In this document: piece by piece, positions 39,247 to 48,816 of the stretch
How positions within the stretch are numbered: position 1 is the first letter of the stretch
Layout: each line of letters starts with the position of its first letter
Source: Allostella sp. ATCC 35155
GTDB taxonomy: Bacteria > Pseudomonadota > Alphaproteobacteria > ATCC43930 > Allostellaceae
Direction: 5' to 3'
Assembly (NCBI GenBank): GCA_006738865.1
Contig: AP019701.1
Coordinates: 353,501 to 417,500 of the forward strand
Length of the DNA stretch: 64,000 nucleotides
Translations under genes and position numbers: made by a program
Notes under the pieces: generated by a model
Told to the model about the DNA's origin: nothing
The model's database searches: none
What the model saw: the letters and a program-made list of their open reading frames with translations, nothing else

Positions 39247-39669
39247 ATGGCCGCGCTCAAGGGATCCAAGACCGAAGAGAACCTGAAGGCCGCCTTCGCC
39301 GGCGAGTCCCAGGCCAATCGCCGCTACCTCTATTTCGCGCAGAAGGCTGACGTCGAGGGCTACAACGACGTCGCCGCCGTGTTCCGCTCGACCGCGGAGG
39401 GCGAGACCGGCCACGCCCACGGCCACCTCGAGTTCCTGGAAGAGGTCGGCGACCCCGCGACGGGGCATCCGATCGGCGGGACGGCCGACAATCTGCGGGC
39501 CTCGATCGCCGGCGAGACCCACGAGTACACCGACATGTACCCCGGCATGGCCCGCTCGGCGCGCGAAGAGGGCTTCGACGAGATCGCCGACTGGTTCGAG
39601 ACCCTGGCCAAGGCGGAGAAGTCGCACGCCGGCCGCTTCCAGAAGGCGCTCGACACGCTCGGCGCCTGA
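39247..39669 (+). CDS. Rubrerythrin (diiron domain only)
   Basis: A 140-residue ferritin-like diiron protein, expected to reduce hydrogen peroxide in the cytoplasm. The two metal-binding helices pairs show [19 protein letters not shown] and [20 protein letters not shown], then [20 protein letters not shown] and [17 protein letters not shown] (Glu-x2-His motifs). It lacks the C-terminal rubredoxin domain of classical rubrerythrins, so it needs a separate electron donor. The Fe-S protein encoded next is the obvious candidate. The start has AGCAGGAGGA upstream. Confidence 0.93.
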   Translation: MAALKGSKTEENLKAAFAGESQANRRYLYFAQKADVEGYNDVAAVFRSTAEGETGHAHGHLEFLEEVGDPATGHPIGGTADNLRASIAGETHEYTDMYPGMARSAREEGFDEIADWFETLAKAEKSHAGRFQKALDTLGA

Positions 39670-39822
39670 CATCGGTTGCGGCTCCGGGAGGATGTTCCGG
39701 AGCCCGGGCGGGATCGGCGGGGGATCGCGGATCGGTCCTCCGCCGCCCGCGGCGGAAATCACCTCCCCGCGGGGGAGCAACCAGACGAAGCGAGCGGCCT
39801 GGCCGTATTGGGGGGAGACGCG

Positions 39823-41169
39823 ATGCGCGAGGGGAGCCTGGAGGCGCCGGTCCGCCACCCGCTGGACTGGAACAGCCCCGATTTCACCGATCCCGAGAAG
39901 ATCGATGCCGAGCTGCGGCGGGTCTTCGACGTCTGCCACGGCTGCCGGCGCTGCTTCAATCTCTGCGACAGCTTCCCGCGGCTGTTCGACCTGGTGGACG
40001 CGGCGCCCACCGGCGAACTCGACTCGGTGAAGAGCGAGGATTTCAAGGCGGTCGTGGATGCCTGCACGCTGTGCGACATGTGCTTCCTGACCAAGTGCCC
40101 CTACGTCCCGCCGCACGAATTCAACCTCGACTTCCCCCATCTCATGCTGCGCTACCGCATGGCGGAGCGGCAGGCGGGGACGGGCGGACCCGGCTTCGCC
40201 GCGCGCCAGCTCACCGAGACCGATCGCAACGGCCGCCTCGCCGGCGCCGTGGCGCCGCTCGCCAACTGGGCGTCGCGGACCGGGAACGGGCTGACCCGGC
40301 CGCTGATGGAGAAGGTGGCGGGCATCGACCGCGAGGCCGACCTGCCGCAGTTCCACGGCCGCAGCTTCGTCTCCCGCGCGCGCAGCCGGCCGCCGGCCGT
40401 CGACTCCGCCGCGCCCGCCTTCGGGCGCAAGGCCGCGCTCTATGCGACCTGCTTCGTCAACTACAACAACCCCGGCATCGGCGAGGCGGCGCGGGCGGTG
40501 CTGGCACGCAACGGCGTCGCGACGGAGGTCGTCTATCCCGCCTGCTGCGGCATGCCGCAGCTCGAGCATGGCGATATCGCGCGTGTCGCCCGCAGCGCCC
40601 GGACGGTGGCGGCGGAGCTGAAGGGCTGGATCGATTCCGGGCATGACATCGTCGCGCTGACGCCGTCCTGCGCGCTGATGCTGAAGTTCGAATGGCCCCT
40701 CATCCTGCCCGACGACCCCGACGTGCGGCGGCTGGCCGACGCCACCTTCGACCTCTCGGAGTATGTCGTCGGCATCGCGAAGAGGGAGGGGCTGGCGCCC
40801 GGCATGGAGGCGCTGCCGGGCGGCGTCGCCGTCCATCTCGCCTGCCATGCCCGCGCCCAGAACATGGGGGCGAAGGCGGCCGAGATGCTGCGGCTCGTGC
40901 CCGGCGCCAGCGTCTCGGTCATCGAGCGCTGTTCGGGCCATGGCGGCTCGTGGGGCGTGATGAAGGGGAATTTCGAGACCGCCCTCAAGGTCGGCAAGCC
41001 GGCCGCGCGCCAGGCGGCGAAGTCCGGCAAGACCTTCCTGGCATCGGAATGCCCGTTGGCCGGCGTCCACCTCAAGCAGGGCATCGACCGGCTCGAGGGC
41101 GAGGTGCCCGAGATCGAGCTGGTCGCCCACCCGATCGTCCTGATGGCGCGCGCCTACGGGCTCGCCTGA
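39823..41169 (+). CDS. CCG-domain (heterodisulfide reductase-like) Fe-S oxidoreductase
   Basis: A 448-residue protein with two N-terminal ferredoxin-type clusters ([15 protein letters not shown] and [13 protein letters not shown]). Two cysteine-rich CCG-type domains follow ([26 protein letters not shown]), as in GlpC, GlcF and HdrD. The family moves electrons between flavins, quinones or thiols. It sits between the rubrerythrin and DUF3501 genes, a grouping seen widely in bacteria, and probably supplies electrons to the rubrerythrin. The 153 bases after the rubrerythrin gene hold no gene. It has no signal peptide or membrane helix. Confidence 0.88.
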   Translation: MREGSLEAPVRHPLDWNSPDFTDPEKIDAELRRVFDVCHGCRRCFNLCDSFPRLFDLVDAAPTGELDSVKSEDFKAVVDACTLCDMCFLTKCPYVPPHEFNLDFPHLMLRYRMAERQAGTGGPGFAARQLTETDRNGRLAGAVAPLANWASRTGNGLTRPLMEKVAGIDREADLPQFHGRSFVSRARSRPPAVDSAAPAFGRKAALYATCFVNYNNPGIGEAARAVLARNGVATEVVYPACCGMPQLEHGDIARVARSARTVAAELKGWIDSGHDIVALTPSCALMLKFEWPLILPDDPDVRRLADATFDLSEYVVGIAKREGLAPGMEALPGGVAVHLACHARAQNMGAKAAEMLRLVPGASVSVIERCSGHGGSWGVMKGNFETALKVGKPAARQAAKSGKTFLASECPLAGVHLKQGIDRLEGEVPEIELVAHPIVLMARAYGLA

Positions 41170-41191
41170 ACCTGCCCGGGGGATAGTTCCC

Positions 41192-41788
41192 ATGCCCGTC
41201 GCCAAGCGCGAGATCACGCCCGCCGACATCCTGCCGGCGGCCGAATACGCCCGCATCCGCCGCGAGCATCGCAAGCACGTCACCGCCATCAAGCGTCTGC
41301 GGCGGCTCGCCGTCGGTCCCTTCACCACCTGGCACTTCGAGAGCTACGAGACGATGTGGCATCAGGTGCACGAGATGCTGTTCATCGAGAAGGGCGGGGC
41401 CGAGCAGGTGCCGGACGAGTTGCAGGCCTACAACCCGCTCATCCCCAAGGGCCGGGAACTGGTGGTCACGATCATGATCGAGATCGACGACCCGGTGCGC
41501 CGGGCGCAGGCCCTGGCGCGCCTCGGCGGCATCGAGGAGACCGCCTTCCTGCGCTTCGCCGGCCAAACGGTCGCCGGCGTGCCCGAGCCCGACCAGGACC
41601 GGACGACGGCCGACGGCAAGGCGTCGGCCGTCCAGTTCCTGCACTTCCCGTTCACCGCCGACCAAGTCGCGGCCTTCGTCCGGCCGGGCACCGAGGTTCT
41701 GGCCGGCTTCGCACACCCCGAATACGGCCACATCGCGGTCATGCCGGAGAGTGTCCGCGCGGCCCTGACCCAGGACTTCGCGCCCTGA
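41192..41788 (+). CDS. DUF3501 family protein
   Basis: A 198-residue soluble protein of the DUF3501 family, of unknown function. Recognisable segments are KREITPADILPAAEYARIRR, FESYETMWHQVHEMLFIEKG, YNPLIPKGRELVVTIMIEID and FAHPEYGHIAVMPESVRAAL. It starts 22 bases after the Fe-S protein gene and is its usual companion, with rubrerythrin. Conserved His and Glu residues suggest metal or cofactor binding but nothing more specific can be claimed. Confidence 0.85.
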   Translation: MPVAKREITPADILPAAEYARIRREHRKHVTAIKRLRRLAVGPFTTWHFESYETMWHQVHEMLFIEKGGAEQVPDELQAYNPLIPKGRELVVTIMIEIDDPVRRAQALARLGGIEETAFLRFAGQTVAGVPEPDQDRTTADGKASAVQFLHFPFTADQVAAFVRPGTEVLAGFAHPEYGHIAVMPESVRAALTQDFAP

Positions 41789-41798
41789 GCCGGGGGCG

Positions 41799-42134
41799 TC
41801 AGCGGCGCCGGCGGAACACCATGCCGCCATGGTGCAGGACGTCCGTTTCGACGAACACGCCGTCGGCGCGGAAGCCGGTGTCGTCCCAGTACTCGATCCG
41901 GTTGCCGGTGATCTCGTACCGGCCGCGATAGGCGCTCTCGCGGCTGCCGCGGGCCTCGTCATAGCGCCCGTTCGGCAGGAGCTCGTGGCGGATATGGCCG
42001 TCGGGCGTCACCCACATGCCGACATAGGGGTGCGGTGCCGCGGCGGACGGCGTGTCGGCCGCGGCGGGGCCGGACAGGTGCGCGCCCGCCGTCATCAGGC
42101 AGGCGGCGGCGAGGCGGCTGGCGAAGTTGGGCAT
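41799..42134 (-). CDS. Atu4866 domain-containing exported protein
   Basis: A 111-residue protein with a Sec signal peptide (MPNFASRLAAACLMTAGAHL, cleavage near GPAAADTP). A single beta-rich Atu4866-type domain follows: YVGMWVTPDGHIRHELLPNG, RGRYEITGNRIEYWDDTGF and LHHGGMVFRRRR. The family is small, lipocalin-like and of unknown function, and is often found next to a LysR regulator. Here the LysR gene is divergent, 97 bases away, which suggests direct control. The longer upstream frame overlaps that regulator and is rejected. Confidence 0.82.
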   Translation of the reverse strand: MPNFASRLAAACLMTAGAHLSGPAAADTPSAAAPHPYVGMWVTPDGHIRHELLPNGRYDEARGSRESAYRGRYEITGNRIEYWDDTGFRADGVFVETDVLHHGGMVFRRRR

Positions 42135-42231
42135 CGGTCCCTCCAGGATTGGTGATGGAGGGGATCTAGGCGAGCAGACCGGCGGTGCCGACTGGCATCT
42201 TGCTGACCGGATCGGTAAGTTCCTGTCACCA

Positions 42232-43152
42232 ATGCCCGTCGAACTGAACGGAATCGCGACCTTCGTGGCGGTGGCCGAGACGCTGAGTTTCCGTGCTGCC
42301 GCACAGCGCACGGGCACCAGCCGTTCCGCGGTCAGCCAGGCGTTGCGGCGCCTCGAGGACCGGATGGGCGTCGCGCTGGTGCTGCGCACGACCCGCAGCG
42401 TCCGTCTGACGGAGGCGGGCGAGCGTCTCTACACGATCGTCGGCCCGGCGATGGCCGAGGTGGCGGCGGCCCTGGACGCGGCCGGCGAACTGCGCGCGCA
42501 GCCGAGCGGGACGGTCCGGCTGGCGGTCTCCTCGATCGCGGAGAATTTTCTCTCCGGCTCGGCGCTTGCCGGCTTCCTCGCGGCGTGCCCGGAGGTCCGT
42601 CTCGACGTCACGGTCACGGACGAGGAGTTCGACATCGTGGCCGAAGGGTTCGATGCCGGGGTGCGCCTCGGCGAGGTGATCGAGCAGGACATGATCGCCG
42701 TCCCGGTATCCGGCGAGCAACGCCAGCTCGTCGTCGGCGCGCCGGCCTATTTCGCCCGGCGCGGCGTGCCGCAGCATCCGCGCGACCTGCCCGCCCACAC
42801 CTGCATCGGCTGGCGCCGCAGCCCCCGGATCGCGCCCTATCGCTGGGAGTTCACCGAGGCCGGGCGGGACTTCGATGTCGCGGTCTCGCCGCGCATGACG
42901 ACGAACGACATGGGGCTCATGCTCCGCATGGCCTGTGCCGGCGTCGGTCTCACCTGCGGGATGGAGGAGACCTTCCGGCCCCATCTTGCCAGAGGCGACC
43001 TGATCGCGGTCCTGGAGCCGTTCTGCCCGCCGTTCGCCGGCTTCTACCTCTTCTTCCCCGGCCGCAGGAACCTGCCGCTCAAGCTGCGCGCCCTGGTCGA
43101 TCATCTGCGCAGGCATCGCGCGACGCTCAACGAAGGGCCGCCCATCACGTAG
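42232..43152 (+). CDS. LysR-family transcriptional regulator
   Basis: A 306-residue regulator. The N-terminal winged helix-turn-helix reads FVAVAETLSFRAAAQRTGTS followed by RSAVSQALRRLEDRMGVALV. The effector domain includes FDAGVRLGEVIEQDMIAVPV and DMGLMLRMACAGVGLTCGME, typical of the DsdC/CrgA-like LTTR subgroup that controls neighbouring oxidoreductases or stress genes. It is divergent from the Atu4866 gene and overlaps the Fe-alcohol dehydrogenase gene by eight bases tail to tail. Confidence 0.9.
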   Translation: MPVELNGIATFVAVAETLSFRAAAQRTGTSRSAVSQALRRLEDRMGVALVLRTTRSVRLTEAGERLYTIVGPAMAEVAAALDAAGELRAQPSGTVRLAVSSIAENFLSGSALAGFLAACPEVRLDVTVTDEEFDIVAEGFDAGVRLGEVIEQDMIAVPVSGEQRQLVVGAPAYFARRGVPQHPRDLPAHTCIGWRRSPRIAPYRWEFTEAGRDFDVAVSPRMTTNDMGLMLRMACAGVGLTCGMEETFRPHLARGDLIAVLEPFCPPFAGFYLFFPGRRNLPLKLRALVDHLRRHRATLNEGPPIT

Positions 43153-44230
43153 CCCGGTCGCGCGTCCCGATGAAGTTGCGACCGCGCTCGCCCGCGAAGG
43201 CGCGGTCGACGAGGTCGGTCCACTCCGCCGGGGCCACCCCGTGGGCGGCGGGATCGGTCGGCACGCCGAGATCCTCGAGGAAGCGCTGCAGCCGGTCGGC
43301 GCCGGCCGCGAGGTCGGACCCGAAGATGGCGGCGAGCCGCCGGTCGCACTCGGCTTCCCGTCCGATCGCCCAGCGCATCACCTGCGGCAGGCTGAAGGAG
43401 CAGGCGATGCCGTGGGCGGTGCCGTGCCGCAGGGTCACGTCGTAGGAGATGTTGTGGGCAAGCGCGGTCCTGGTGTTGGAGAAGGCCAGCCCGGCGAGCA
43501 GGCTCGCCTCCGCCTGCCGGCTGCGCAGGACCGGATCGTCCAGCCGCTCGACGAGGCGCGGCAGCACCTCCAGCACGATGCCGGCGGCGGCGACCGCATG
43601 GCGGGCCGACACCGGGTTCGCGTTGACGTTCCACAGGCTCTCCAGCGCGTGCGACAGCGCATCGAGGCCGGTCGCGAGGGTGAGCGCGCGCGGGGCCGCC
43701 AGGGTCAGCAACGGGTCGACGATCGCCGCCTCGGGATAGAGGCGCGGGTGGGCGATGGAGTATTTCCGCCCGCCGGCCGCGTCCCAGACGGTCGCCCAGC
43801 AGGTGACCTCGCTGCCGGTGCCCGCGGTCGTCGGCACGGCCAGCAGCGGCAGGATCAGGCCCGGGTCGAGCGGCGCGCCGGCGACGAGATGGTCGCGCAC
43901 CCGGGCGAAGTCGCCGCCCGCCGCAGCCAGCACCTTGGCCGCGTCGATGACGGAGCCGCCGCCGACCGCCACGATGACGCCGGTCCGGCCGGCCTCGGCG
44001 AAGCGCCGGCACATCCCGTCGAGATCGGCGAAGTCGGGATTGGCTGCGACGTCGTCGACGATCGCGACCGGCTCGCCGGCCTCGCGCGCGATGCGCCGGC
44101 CGAGGTCGCGGAAGAGCTCCATGCCATAGGTGACGAGGGACCAGGGGCGGCCGGCGATGGCCGATGCCGCCTGGTCGAACGCTCCGGCGCCGAACGCGAT
44201 GCGCACCGGGTTGTGATAGCTCCAGCCCAT
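43145..44230 (-). CDS. Iron-containing alcohol dehydrogenase family protein
   Basis: A 361-residue group III (Fe-dependent) alcohol dehydrogenase. The NAD-binding region shows VIVAVGGGSVIDAAKVLAAA and LLAVPTTAGTGSEVT. Metal ligands are expected in GLDALSHALESLW (Asp and His) and in TALAHNISYDVTLRHGTAHG (two His). Substrate is unknown. The short N-terminus and the sequence YHNPVRIAFGAGAF recall enzymes acting on small aldehydes, such as phosphonoacetaldehyde reductases, but this is only a resemblance. Confidence 0.85.
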   Translation of the reverse strand: MGWSYHNPVRIAFGAGAFDQAASAIAGRPWSLVTYGMELFRDLGRRIAREAGEPVAIVDDVAANPDFADLDGMCRRFAEAGRTGVIVAVGGGSVIDAAKVLAAAGGDFARVRDHLVAGAPLDPGLILPLLAVPTTAGTGSEVTCWATVWDAAGGRKYSIAHPRLYPEAAIVDPLLTLAAPRALTLATGLDALSHALESLWNVNANPVSARHAVAAAGIVLEVLPRLVERLDDPVLRSRQAEASLLAGLAFSNTRTALAHNISYDVTLRHGTAHGIACSFSLPQVMRWAIGREAECDRRLAAIFGSDLAAGADRLQRFLEDLGVPTDPAAHGVAPAEWTDLVDRAFAGERGRNFIGTRDRAT

Positions 44231-44281
44231 CCGTCCTCCGATGCCGGCGCGCCGTCCGGCGGGTTCGGCCGCGGCCCAGCG

Positions 44282-44800
44282 CTACTCGATCTTCTCGCCG
44301 GGATAGACGCCCCAGAACTCGGTGCGCTTCAGCCAGCCGCGATAGCCCTGGACCTCGACGCGGCACCATCCCGGCTCGCATTCCAGCAGCCGGCCGATGA
44401 CGCCCGGCTCGACCTGCGCTACCGGGTCGGAATCATCGGACCCGCGATAGCGCAGGATGCGGGCGATGCCGGTCACCACCATGGCCCGGCGGCCCGAGAC
44501 GAGGCTCTGGTGCACCCAGCCGCCGGCGCCCTGCCAGTCCCGAACCTTGCGCCATTGTCCGAACTGCTGGGTGATCTCGAGCGGCAGGCCGCGCCGCAGG
44601 AAGCGCCATTCGATCGGGTACTGGGTGCCGGGACCGGTGCGGGCGTTGCCCTCCTCCGCCCGCAGGGTCACGAAGCGCGGGATCGGCAGCTTGTCGTCGT
44701 CGGAGGCGCGGGCGGGCAGCGTCAGCGCCACCGCCATCAGGCTCGCGCCCAACATGCGCCCTGCGGCGACACGCAGGCCGTCTCTGTCGAATGCTCGCAT
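44282..44800 (-). CDS. Exported SH3-domain protein
   Basis: A 172-residue protein with a signal peptide (AGRMLGASLMAVALTLPARA). Two bacterial SH3-like modules follow: RFVTLRAEEGNARTGPGTQY with IEWRFLRRGLPLEIT, and a second ending in CRVEVQGYRGWLKRTEFWGV. This architecture is common in alphaproteobacteria, where it is thought to bind peptidoglycan in the periplasm. ATG 44800 is used; an in-frame GTG lies one codon upstream. It is divergent from the 2-hydroxyacid dehydrogenase gene, a conserved alphaproteobacterial neighbour. Confidence 0.85.
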   Translation of the reverse strand: MRAFDRDGLRVAAGRMLGASLMAVALTLPARASDDDKLPIPRFVTLRAEEGNARTGPGTQYPIEWRFLRRGLPLEITQQFGQWRKVRDWQGAGGWVHQSLVSGRRAMVVTGIARILRYRGSDDSDPVAQVEPGVIGRLLECEPGWCRVEVQGYRGWLKRTEFWGVYPGEKIE

Positions 44801-44937
44801 CACCGACCTGCGTTAACCTTGCCGCCCGAATCGGGTCAAGGCGGCGGGCCGGCCGCGCCCGGCGCCGGCGGCTGGACAGCGCGCCGGGACCGTTGCTAAG
44901 CGACCGCTCCATCCGCGTTCCGAAGAAAGCGCCGCCC

Positions 44938-45930
44938 ATGTCCGCCCGCCCCAGGAAGCCGGTCGTCGTCGTCACCCGCAAGCTGCCCGACATGGTCGAG
45001 ACCCGGATGATGGAGCTGTTCGACGCCCGGCTGAACATCGACGACCTGCCGATGGACGAGGCGGCGATGGCCGCGGCGGTCGCCCATGCCGACGTGCTGG
45101 TGCCGACGGTGACCGACCGCATCGACGCCGCGGTCATTGCCGCCGCCGGGCCGCAGCTGCGCCTCATCGCCTCGTTCGGCACCGGTGTCGATCATATCGA
45201 CCTGCCGGCGGCGCGCGCCCGCGGCATCACCGTCACCAACACGCCGGGCGTCCTGACCGAGGACACGGCCGACATGGCGATGGCGCTGATCCTGGCCGTC
45301 GCCCGCCGCCTGACCGAGGGCGAGCGCATGGTACGGTCTGGCAAGTGGCAGGGCTGGGGGCCGACCTTCATGCTCGGCCGGCGGCTCGGCGGGCGGCGGC
45401 TGGGCATCATCGGCATGGGGCGGATCGGCCAGGCCCTGGCGCGGCGCGCCCGGGGCTTCGGCATGTCGATCCACTATCACAACCGCAAGCGCCTCCACCC
45501 CGACATCGAGGGCGAACTGGAGGCGACCTGGTGGGAGAGCCTGGACCAGATGCTGGCGCGGATGGACGTGCTCTCGGTCAACTGCCCGCACACGCCCGCC
45601 ACATATCATCTGCTGTCCGCCCGCCGCCTCAAGCTGATCCAGCCGCACGCCCTCCTCGTCAACACCGCGCGCGGCGAGGTGATCGACGAGGCGGCGCTGG
45701 CCCGGATGCTGGCCGCGCGCGAGATCGCGGGTGCCGGCCTCGACGTCTTCGAGCACGAGCCGGCGGTCAACCCGCGCCTGCTGCGGCTCGACAATGTCGT
45801 CCTCTTGCCGCACCTGGGCTCGGCGACGCTGGAAGGCCGCATCGCCATGGGCGAGAAGGTGATCGTCAACGTGAAGACCTTCGTCGACGGCCACCGCCCG
45901 CCCGATCGGGTGATCGAGGCGATGCTCTAG
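44938..45930 (+). CDS. D-isomer-specific 2-hydroxyacid dehydrogenase (glyoxylate reductase-like)
   Basis: A 330-residue NAD(P)-dependent dehydrogenase that reduces 2-oxoacids such as glyoxylate or hydroxypyruvate. The Rossmann motif is [20 protein letters not shown]. Catalytic residues lie in [13 protein letters not shown] (Arg), GLDVFEHEP (Glu) and LLPHLGSAT (His). [19 protein letters not shown] is the substrate loop. Its TAG stop shares the bases CTAG with the stop of the convergent purD gene. Confidence 0.92.
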   Translation: MSARPRKPVVVVTRKLPDMVETRMMELFDARLNIDDLPMDEAAMAAAVAHADVLVPTVTDRIDAAVIAAAGPQLRLIASFGTGVDHIDLPAARARGITVTNTPGVLTEDTADMAMALILAVARRLTEGERMVRSGKWQGWGPTFMLGRRLGGRRLGIIGMGRIGQALARRARGFGMSIHYHNRKRLHPDIEGELEATWWESLDQMLARMDVLSVNCPHTPATYHLLSARRLKLIQPHALLVNTARGEVIDEAALARMLAAREIAGAGLDVFEHEPAVNPRLLRLDNVVLLPHLGSATLEGRIAMGEKVIVNVKTFVDGHRPPDRVIEAML

Positions 45931-47210
45931 CCGGCCCGCTCCCGCGCCACCGCCCGCCAGCCGATGTCGCGGCGGCAGAAGCCGCCGGGCCAGTCGATGG
46001 CGTCGACCGCGGCATAGGCCCTGGCCTGCGCCTCGGCGACCGTGGCGCCCGTCGCGGTCACCGCCAGGACGCGGCCGCCGTCCGACAGCAGTCGGTCGCC
46101 CTCGCGCCGGGTGGCGGCGTGGAAGACCTCCACGTCCGTCATCGCGGCTGCCTGCTCGACGCCGCGGATGGGCGTGCCCTTGGGATAGCTGCCGGGATAG
46201 CCGCGCGTCGCCATCACGACGGAGAGGGCGGGTTCCGGGTACCAGCGCAGGTCGAAGCCGTCGAGCACGCCGTCGGCCGCGGCCAGCAGCGCCGGGACGA
46301 TGTCCGACATCAGGCGCATCATCAGCACCTGGCACTCGGGGTCGCCGAAGCGGACGTTGAACTCGATCAGCTTCGGCCCCGCCGCCGTCACCATGACGCC
46401 GACGAAGAGAACGCCCTGGAAGGGCCGGCCCTCGGCCGCCATGCCGGCGACGGTCGGGCGCACGATCTCGTCGAGGATGCGGCGCTCGACGGCGGCGTCG
46501 ACCACCGGGGCCGGGGAATAGGCACCCATGCCGCCGGTGTTCGGCCCCGTGTCGCCGTCGCCGACCGCCTTGTGGTCCTGCGCGGCGCCGAAGGGCAGGA
46601 CGTTGCGGCCGTCGACCAGGGCGAAGAAGCTCGCTTCCTCGCCCTCCAGGAAGGCCTCGACGACGATCTCGCGGCCGGCGTTGCCGAAGGCGCCGCCGAC
46701 CATCGCCTCCTCGACCGCGGCCAGTGCCTCCTCGACGGTGCGGGCGACGGTCACGCCCTTGCCCGCGGCCAGGCCGTCGGTCTTGACCACGATCGGCGCG
46801 CCCTCGGCCCGGATGTAGGCACGCGCCGCCTCGGGATCGGTGAAGCGCGCATAGGCCGCGGTCGGGATGCCGTGGCGGGCGCAGAAATCCTTCATGAAGG
46901 CCTTGGAGCCTTCGAGCGCGGCGGCCGCCTGCGTCGGCCCGAAGGCCTTGATGCCGGCCGCCGCTAGGCGGTCGACGAGCCCGGCGACCAGCGGCGCCTC
47001 CGGCCCGACCACGACGAAGTCGATCGCCTCGGCTCTTGCGATCGCGACCACGGCGTCGAGGTCCATGACGTCGACGGGGACGCAGGTCGCGACCTCGGAG
47101 ATCCCGGCATTGCCCGGGGCGCAGAAGAGGGCCTCGCAGAGCGGGGAGGCGGCGATGGCCCAGCAGAGCGCGTGCTCGCGCCCGCCCGAGCCGACGACCA
47201 GAAGGCGCAT
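45927..47210 (-). CDS. purD: Phosphoribosylamine-glycine ligase (GAR synthetase)
   Basis: Second step of purine synthesis, 427 residues. The N-domain begins [20 protein letters not shown]. The ATP-grasp domain contains [55 protein letters not shown] and the loop [14 protein letters not shown]. The ligand-rich [20 protein letters not shown] is near the end. No neighbouring pur gene; it converges on the 2-hydroxyacid dehydrogenase and is divergent from xseA, an arrangement frequent in alphaproteobacteria. Confidence 0.97.
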   Translation of the reverse strand: MRLLVVGSGGREHALCWAIAASPLCEALFCAPGNAGISEVATCVPVDVMDLDAVVAIARAEAIDFVVVGPEAPLVAGLVDRLAAAGIKAFGPTQAAAALEGSKAFMKDFCARHGIPTAAYARFTDPEAARAYIRAEGAPIVVKTDGLAAGKGVTVARTVEEALAAVEEAMVGGAFGNAGREIVVEAFLEGEEASFFALVDGRNVLPFGAAQDHKAVGDGDTGPNTGGMGAYSPAPVVDAAVERRILDEIVRPTVAGMAAEGRPFQGVLFVGVMVTAAGPKLIEFNVRFGDPECQVLMMRLMSDIVPALLAAADGVLDGFDLRWYPEPALSVVMATRGYPGSYPKGTPIRGVEQAAAMTDVEVFHAATRREGDRLLSDGGRVLAVTATGATVAEAQARAYAAVDAIDWPGGFCRRDIGWRAVARERAG

Positions 47211-47286
47211 GACACCTCACGGGGTGGGTAGGGGGACGGGGATGGCCCCGTGGCGGGGCGCTGGTCGCTCCTATAGCATGGCCGGC

Positions 47287-48816
47287 ATGAGCGAGAACGC
47301 CCCCCGCACCAACCTGCCGGAGCTGACGGTCGGCGAACTGTCGCAGCAGCTGAAGCGCAGCATCGAGGAACAGTTCAGCTATGTCCGCGTCCGCGGCGAG
47401 ATCAGCGGCTTCAAGCGGCATTCCTCGGGCCATCTCTATTTCGCGCTCAAGGATGCCGACGCCGTCATCGACGGCGTGTGCTGGCGCGGCCAGGCCGCAC
47501 GGCTCGCGATCCGCCCGGAGGACGGGATGGAGGTCGTGGCGACCGGCCGCCTCACGACATATCCCGGCCGCTCCAAGTACCAGATCGTCGTCGAGCGCCT
47601 CGAACTGGCCGGCGAGGGCGCCCTCCTCAAGCTGCTCGAGGACCGGCGGCGCAAGCTGCTGGGCGAGGGCCTGTTCGATGCGGAGCGCAAGCGACGGCTG
47701 CCCTTCCTGCCGCGGGTGATCGGCGTCGTCACCTCGCCGACGGGCGCCGTCATCCGCGACATCCTGCATCGCCTCGCCGACCGCTTCCCGCGCCATGTCC
47801 TGGTCTGGCCGGTCGCCGTCCAGGGCGAGAGCGCCGCGGCCCAGGTGGCCGCCGCGATCCGGGGCTTCGACGCCCTGCAACCCGGTGGCGCCGTGCCGCG
47901 CCCCGATCTGCTGATCGTCGCGCGCGGCGGCGGCAGCCTGGAGGACCTCTGGGCCTTCAACGAGGAGGTCGTGGTGCGTGCGGTCGCGGACTGCACGATC
48001 CCCGTGATCTCCGCCGTCGGGCACGAGACCGACACGACCCTGATCGACTTCGTCGCAGACGTACGGGCGCCGACGCCGACGGCCGCGGCCGAGCTTGCCG
48101 TGCCGGTGCGCGCCGACCTCATCCAGCGCACGGGCGACGCCGGCCAGCGGGCCTGGGCCGCGCTCGCGGCACGGCTGCGCCACGCGCGGTCGGAGGTGGA
48201 CGGGCTGGCTCGCGGGCTGCCCGATCCCCATACGCTCGTCGGAACCAAGACGCAGTTCCTGGACGACCGGGCGGAGCGGCTGGCGAACGCCGCCGCCAAG
48301 CTGGCGCCCGACCGGGCGGCGCGGCTCGCCGGCATCGCCGGCCGGCTGCGGCATCCGCGCGAGCTGCTGCGCGAGGCGGCGATCCGCACCGGCCATCTCG
48401 GCGAGCGGCTGGAGCGCTGCACGGCCGAGGCGCTGTCCCGGCACGATCGCGCACTGGAGCGCACGACCGCGCGCCTCGATCCGCGCGGTCTCCGTCAGGC
48501 CATCGACCGGGGCGCCCGCGACGTGGCCGGCGAGAGCGGACGCCTGCTGGCGGCGGCGCGGCTGCGGCTCGCGCGGGCGACGGAGCTGCTCGCGCTGCGC
48601 GGCCAGATGCTGGACAGCCTGTCCTACGAGCGCGTGCTGGAGCGCGGCTTCGTCCTCGTGCGCGACGCGGCCGGCCATCCGGTCACCCGCCGGGCGGAGG
48701 CCAAGCCCGGCCAGCGCCTGTCGCTGCGCTTCGCCGACGGCGATCTGCCGGTCCAGACAGAGCGGGGGGATGGCGCTCCGCGGCCGTCGCCGCCGGTCCA
48801 GGGAACGTTGCTGTGA
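47287..48816 (+). CDS. xseA: Exodeoxyribonuclease VII large subunit
   Basis: Single-strand-specific exonuclease subunit of 509 residues. The N-terminal OB-fold reads LTVGELSQQLKRSIEEQFSY and VRVRGEISGFKRHSSGHLYF. The catalytic domain has RVIGVVTSPTGAVIRDILHR, LIVARGGGSLEDLWAFNEE and ISAVGHETDTTLIDFVADVR, followed by a long coiled-coil region and a short C-terminal segment (SYERVLERGFVLVRDA). ATG 47287 is preferred; ATG 47278 is three codons upstream. The small subunit xseB is not nearby. Confidence 0.95.
   Translation: MSENAPRTNLPELTVGELSQQLKRSIEEQFSYVRVRGEISGFKRHSSGHLYFALKDADAVIDGVCWRGQAARLAIRPEDGMEVVATGRLTTYPGRSKYQIVVERLELAGEGALLKLLEDRRRKLLGEGLFDAERKRRLPFLPRVIGVVTSPTGAVIRDILHRLADRFPRHVLVWPVAVQGESAAAQVAAAIRGFDALQPGGAVPRPDLLIVARGGGSLEDLWAFNEEVVVRAVADCTIPVISAVGHETDTTLIDFVADVRAPTPTAAAELAVPVRADLIQRTGDAGQRAWAALAARLRHARSEVDGLARGLPDPHTLVGTKTQFLDDRAERLANAAAKLAPDRAARLAGIAGRLRHPRELLREAAIRTGHLGERLERCTAEALSRHDRALERTTARLDPRGLRQAIDRGARDVAGESGRLLAAARLRLARATELLALRGQMLDSLSYERVLERGFVLVRDAAGHPVTRRAEAKPGQRLSLRFADGDLPVQTERGDGAPRPSPPVQGTLL

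Noticed and set aside
45927..45930. Shared CTAG in which both the dehydrogenase and purD stop
   Set aside because: It is real, but minimal convergent stop overlaps are common in compact genomes and carry no evident function.
44896..48678. A 1260-codon minus-strand open frame across purD, xseA and the dehydrogenase
   Set aside because: Low-complexity translation with no motif, antisense to or out of frame with three well-identified genes.
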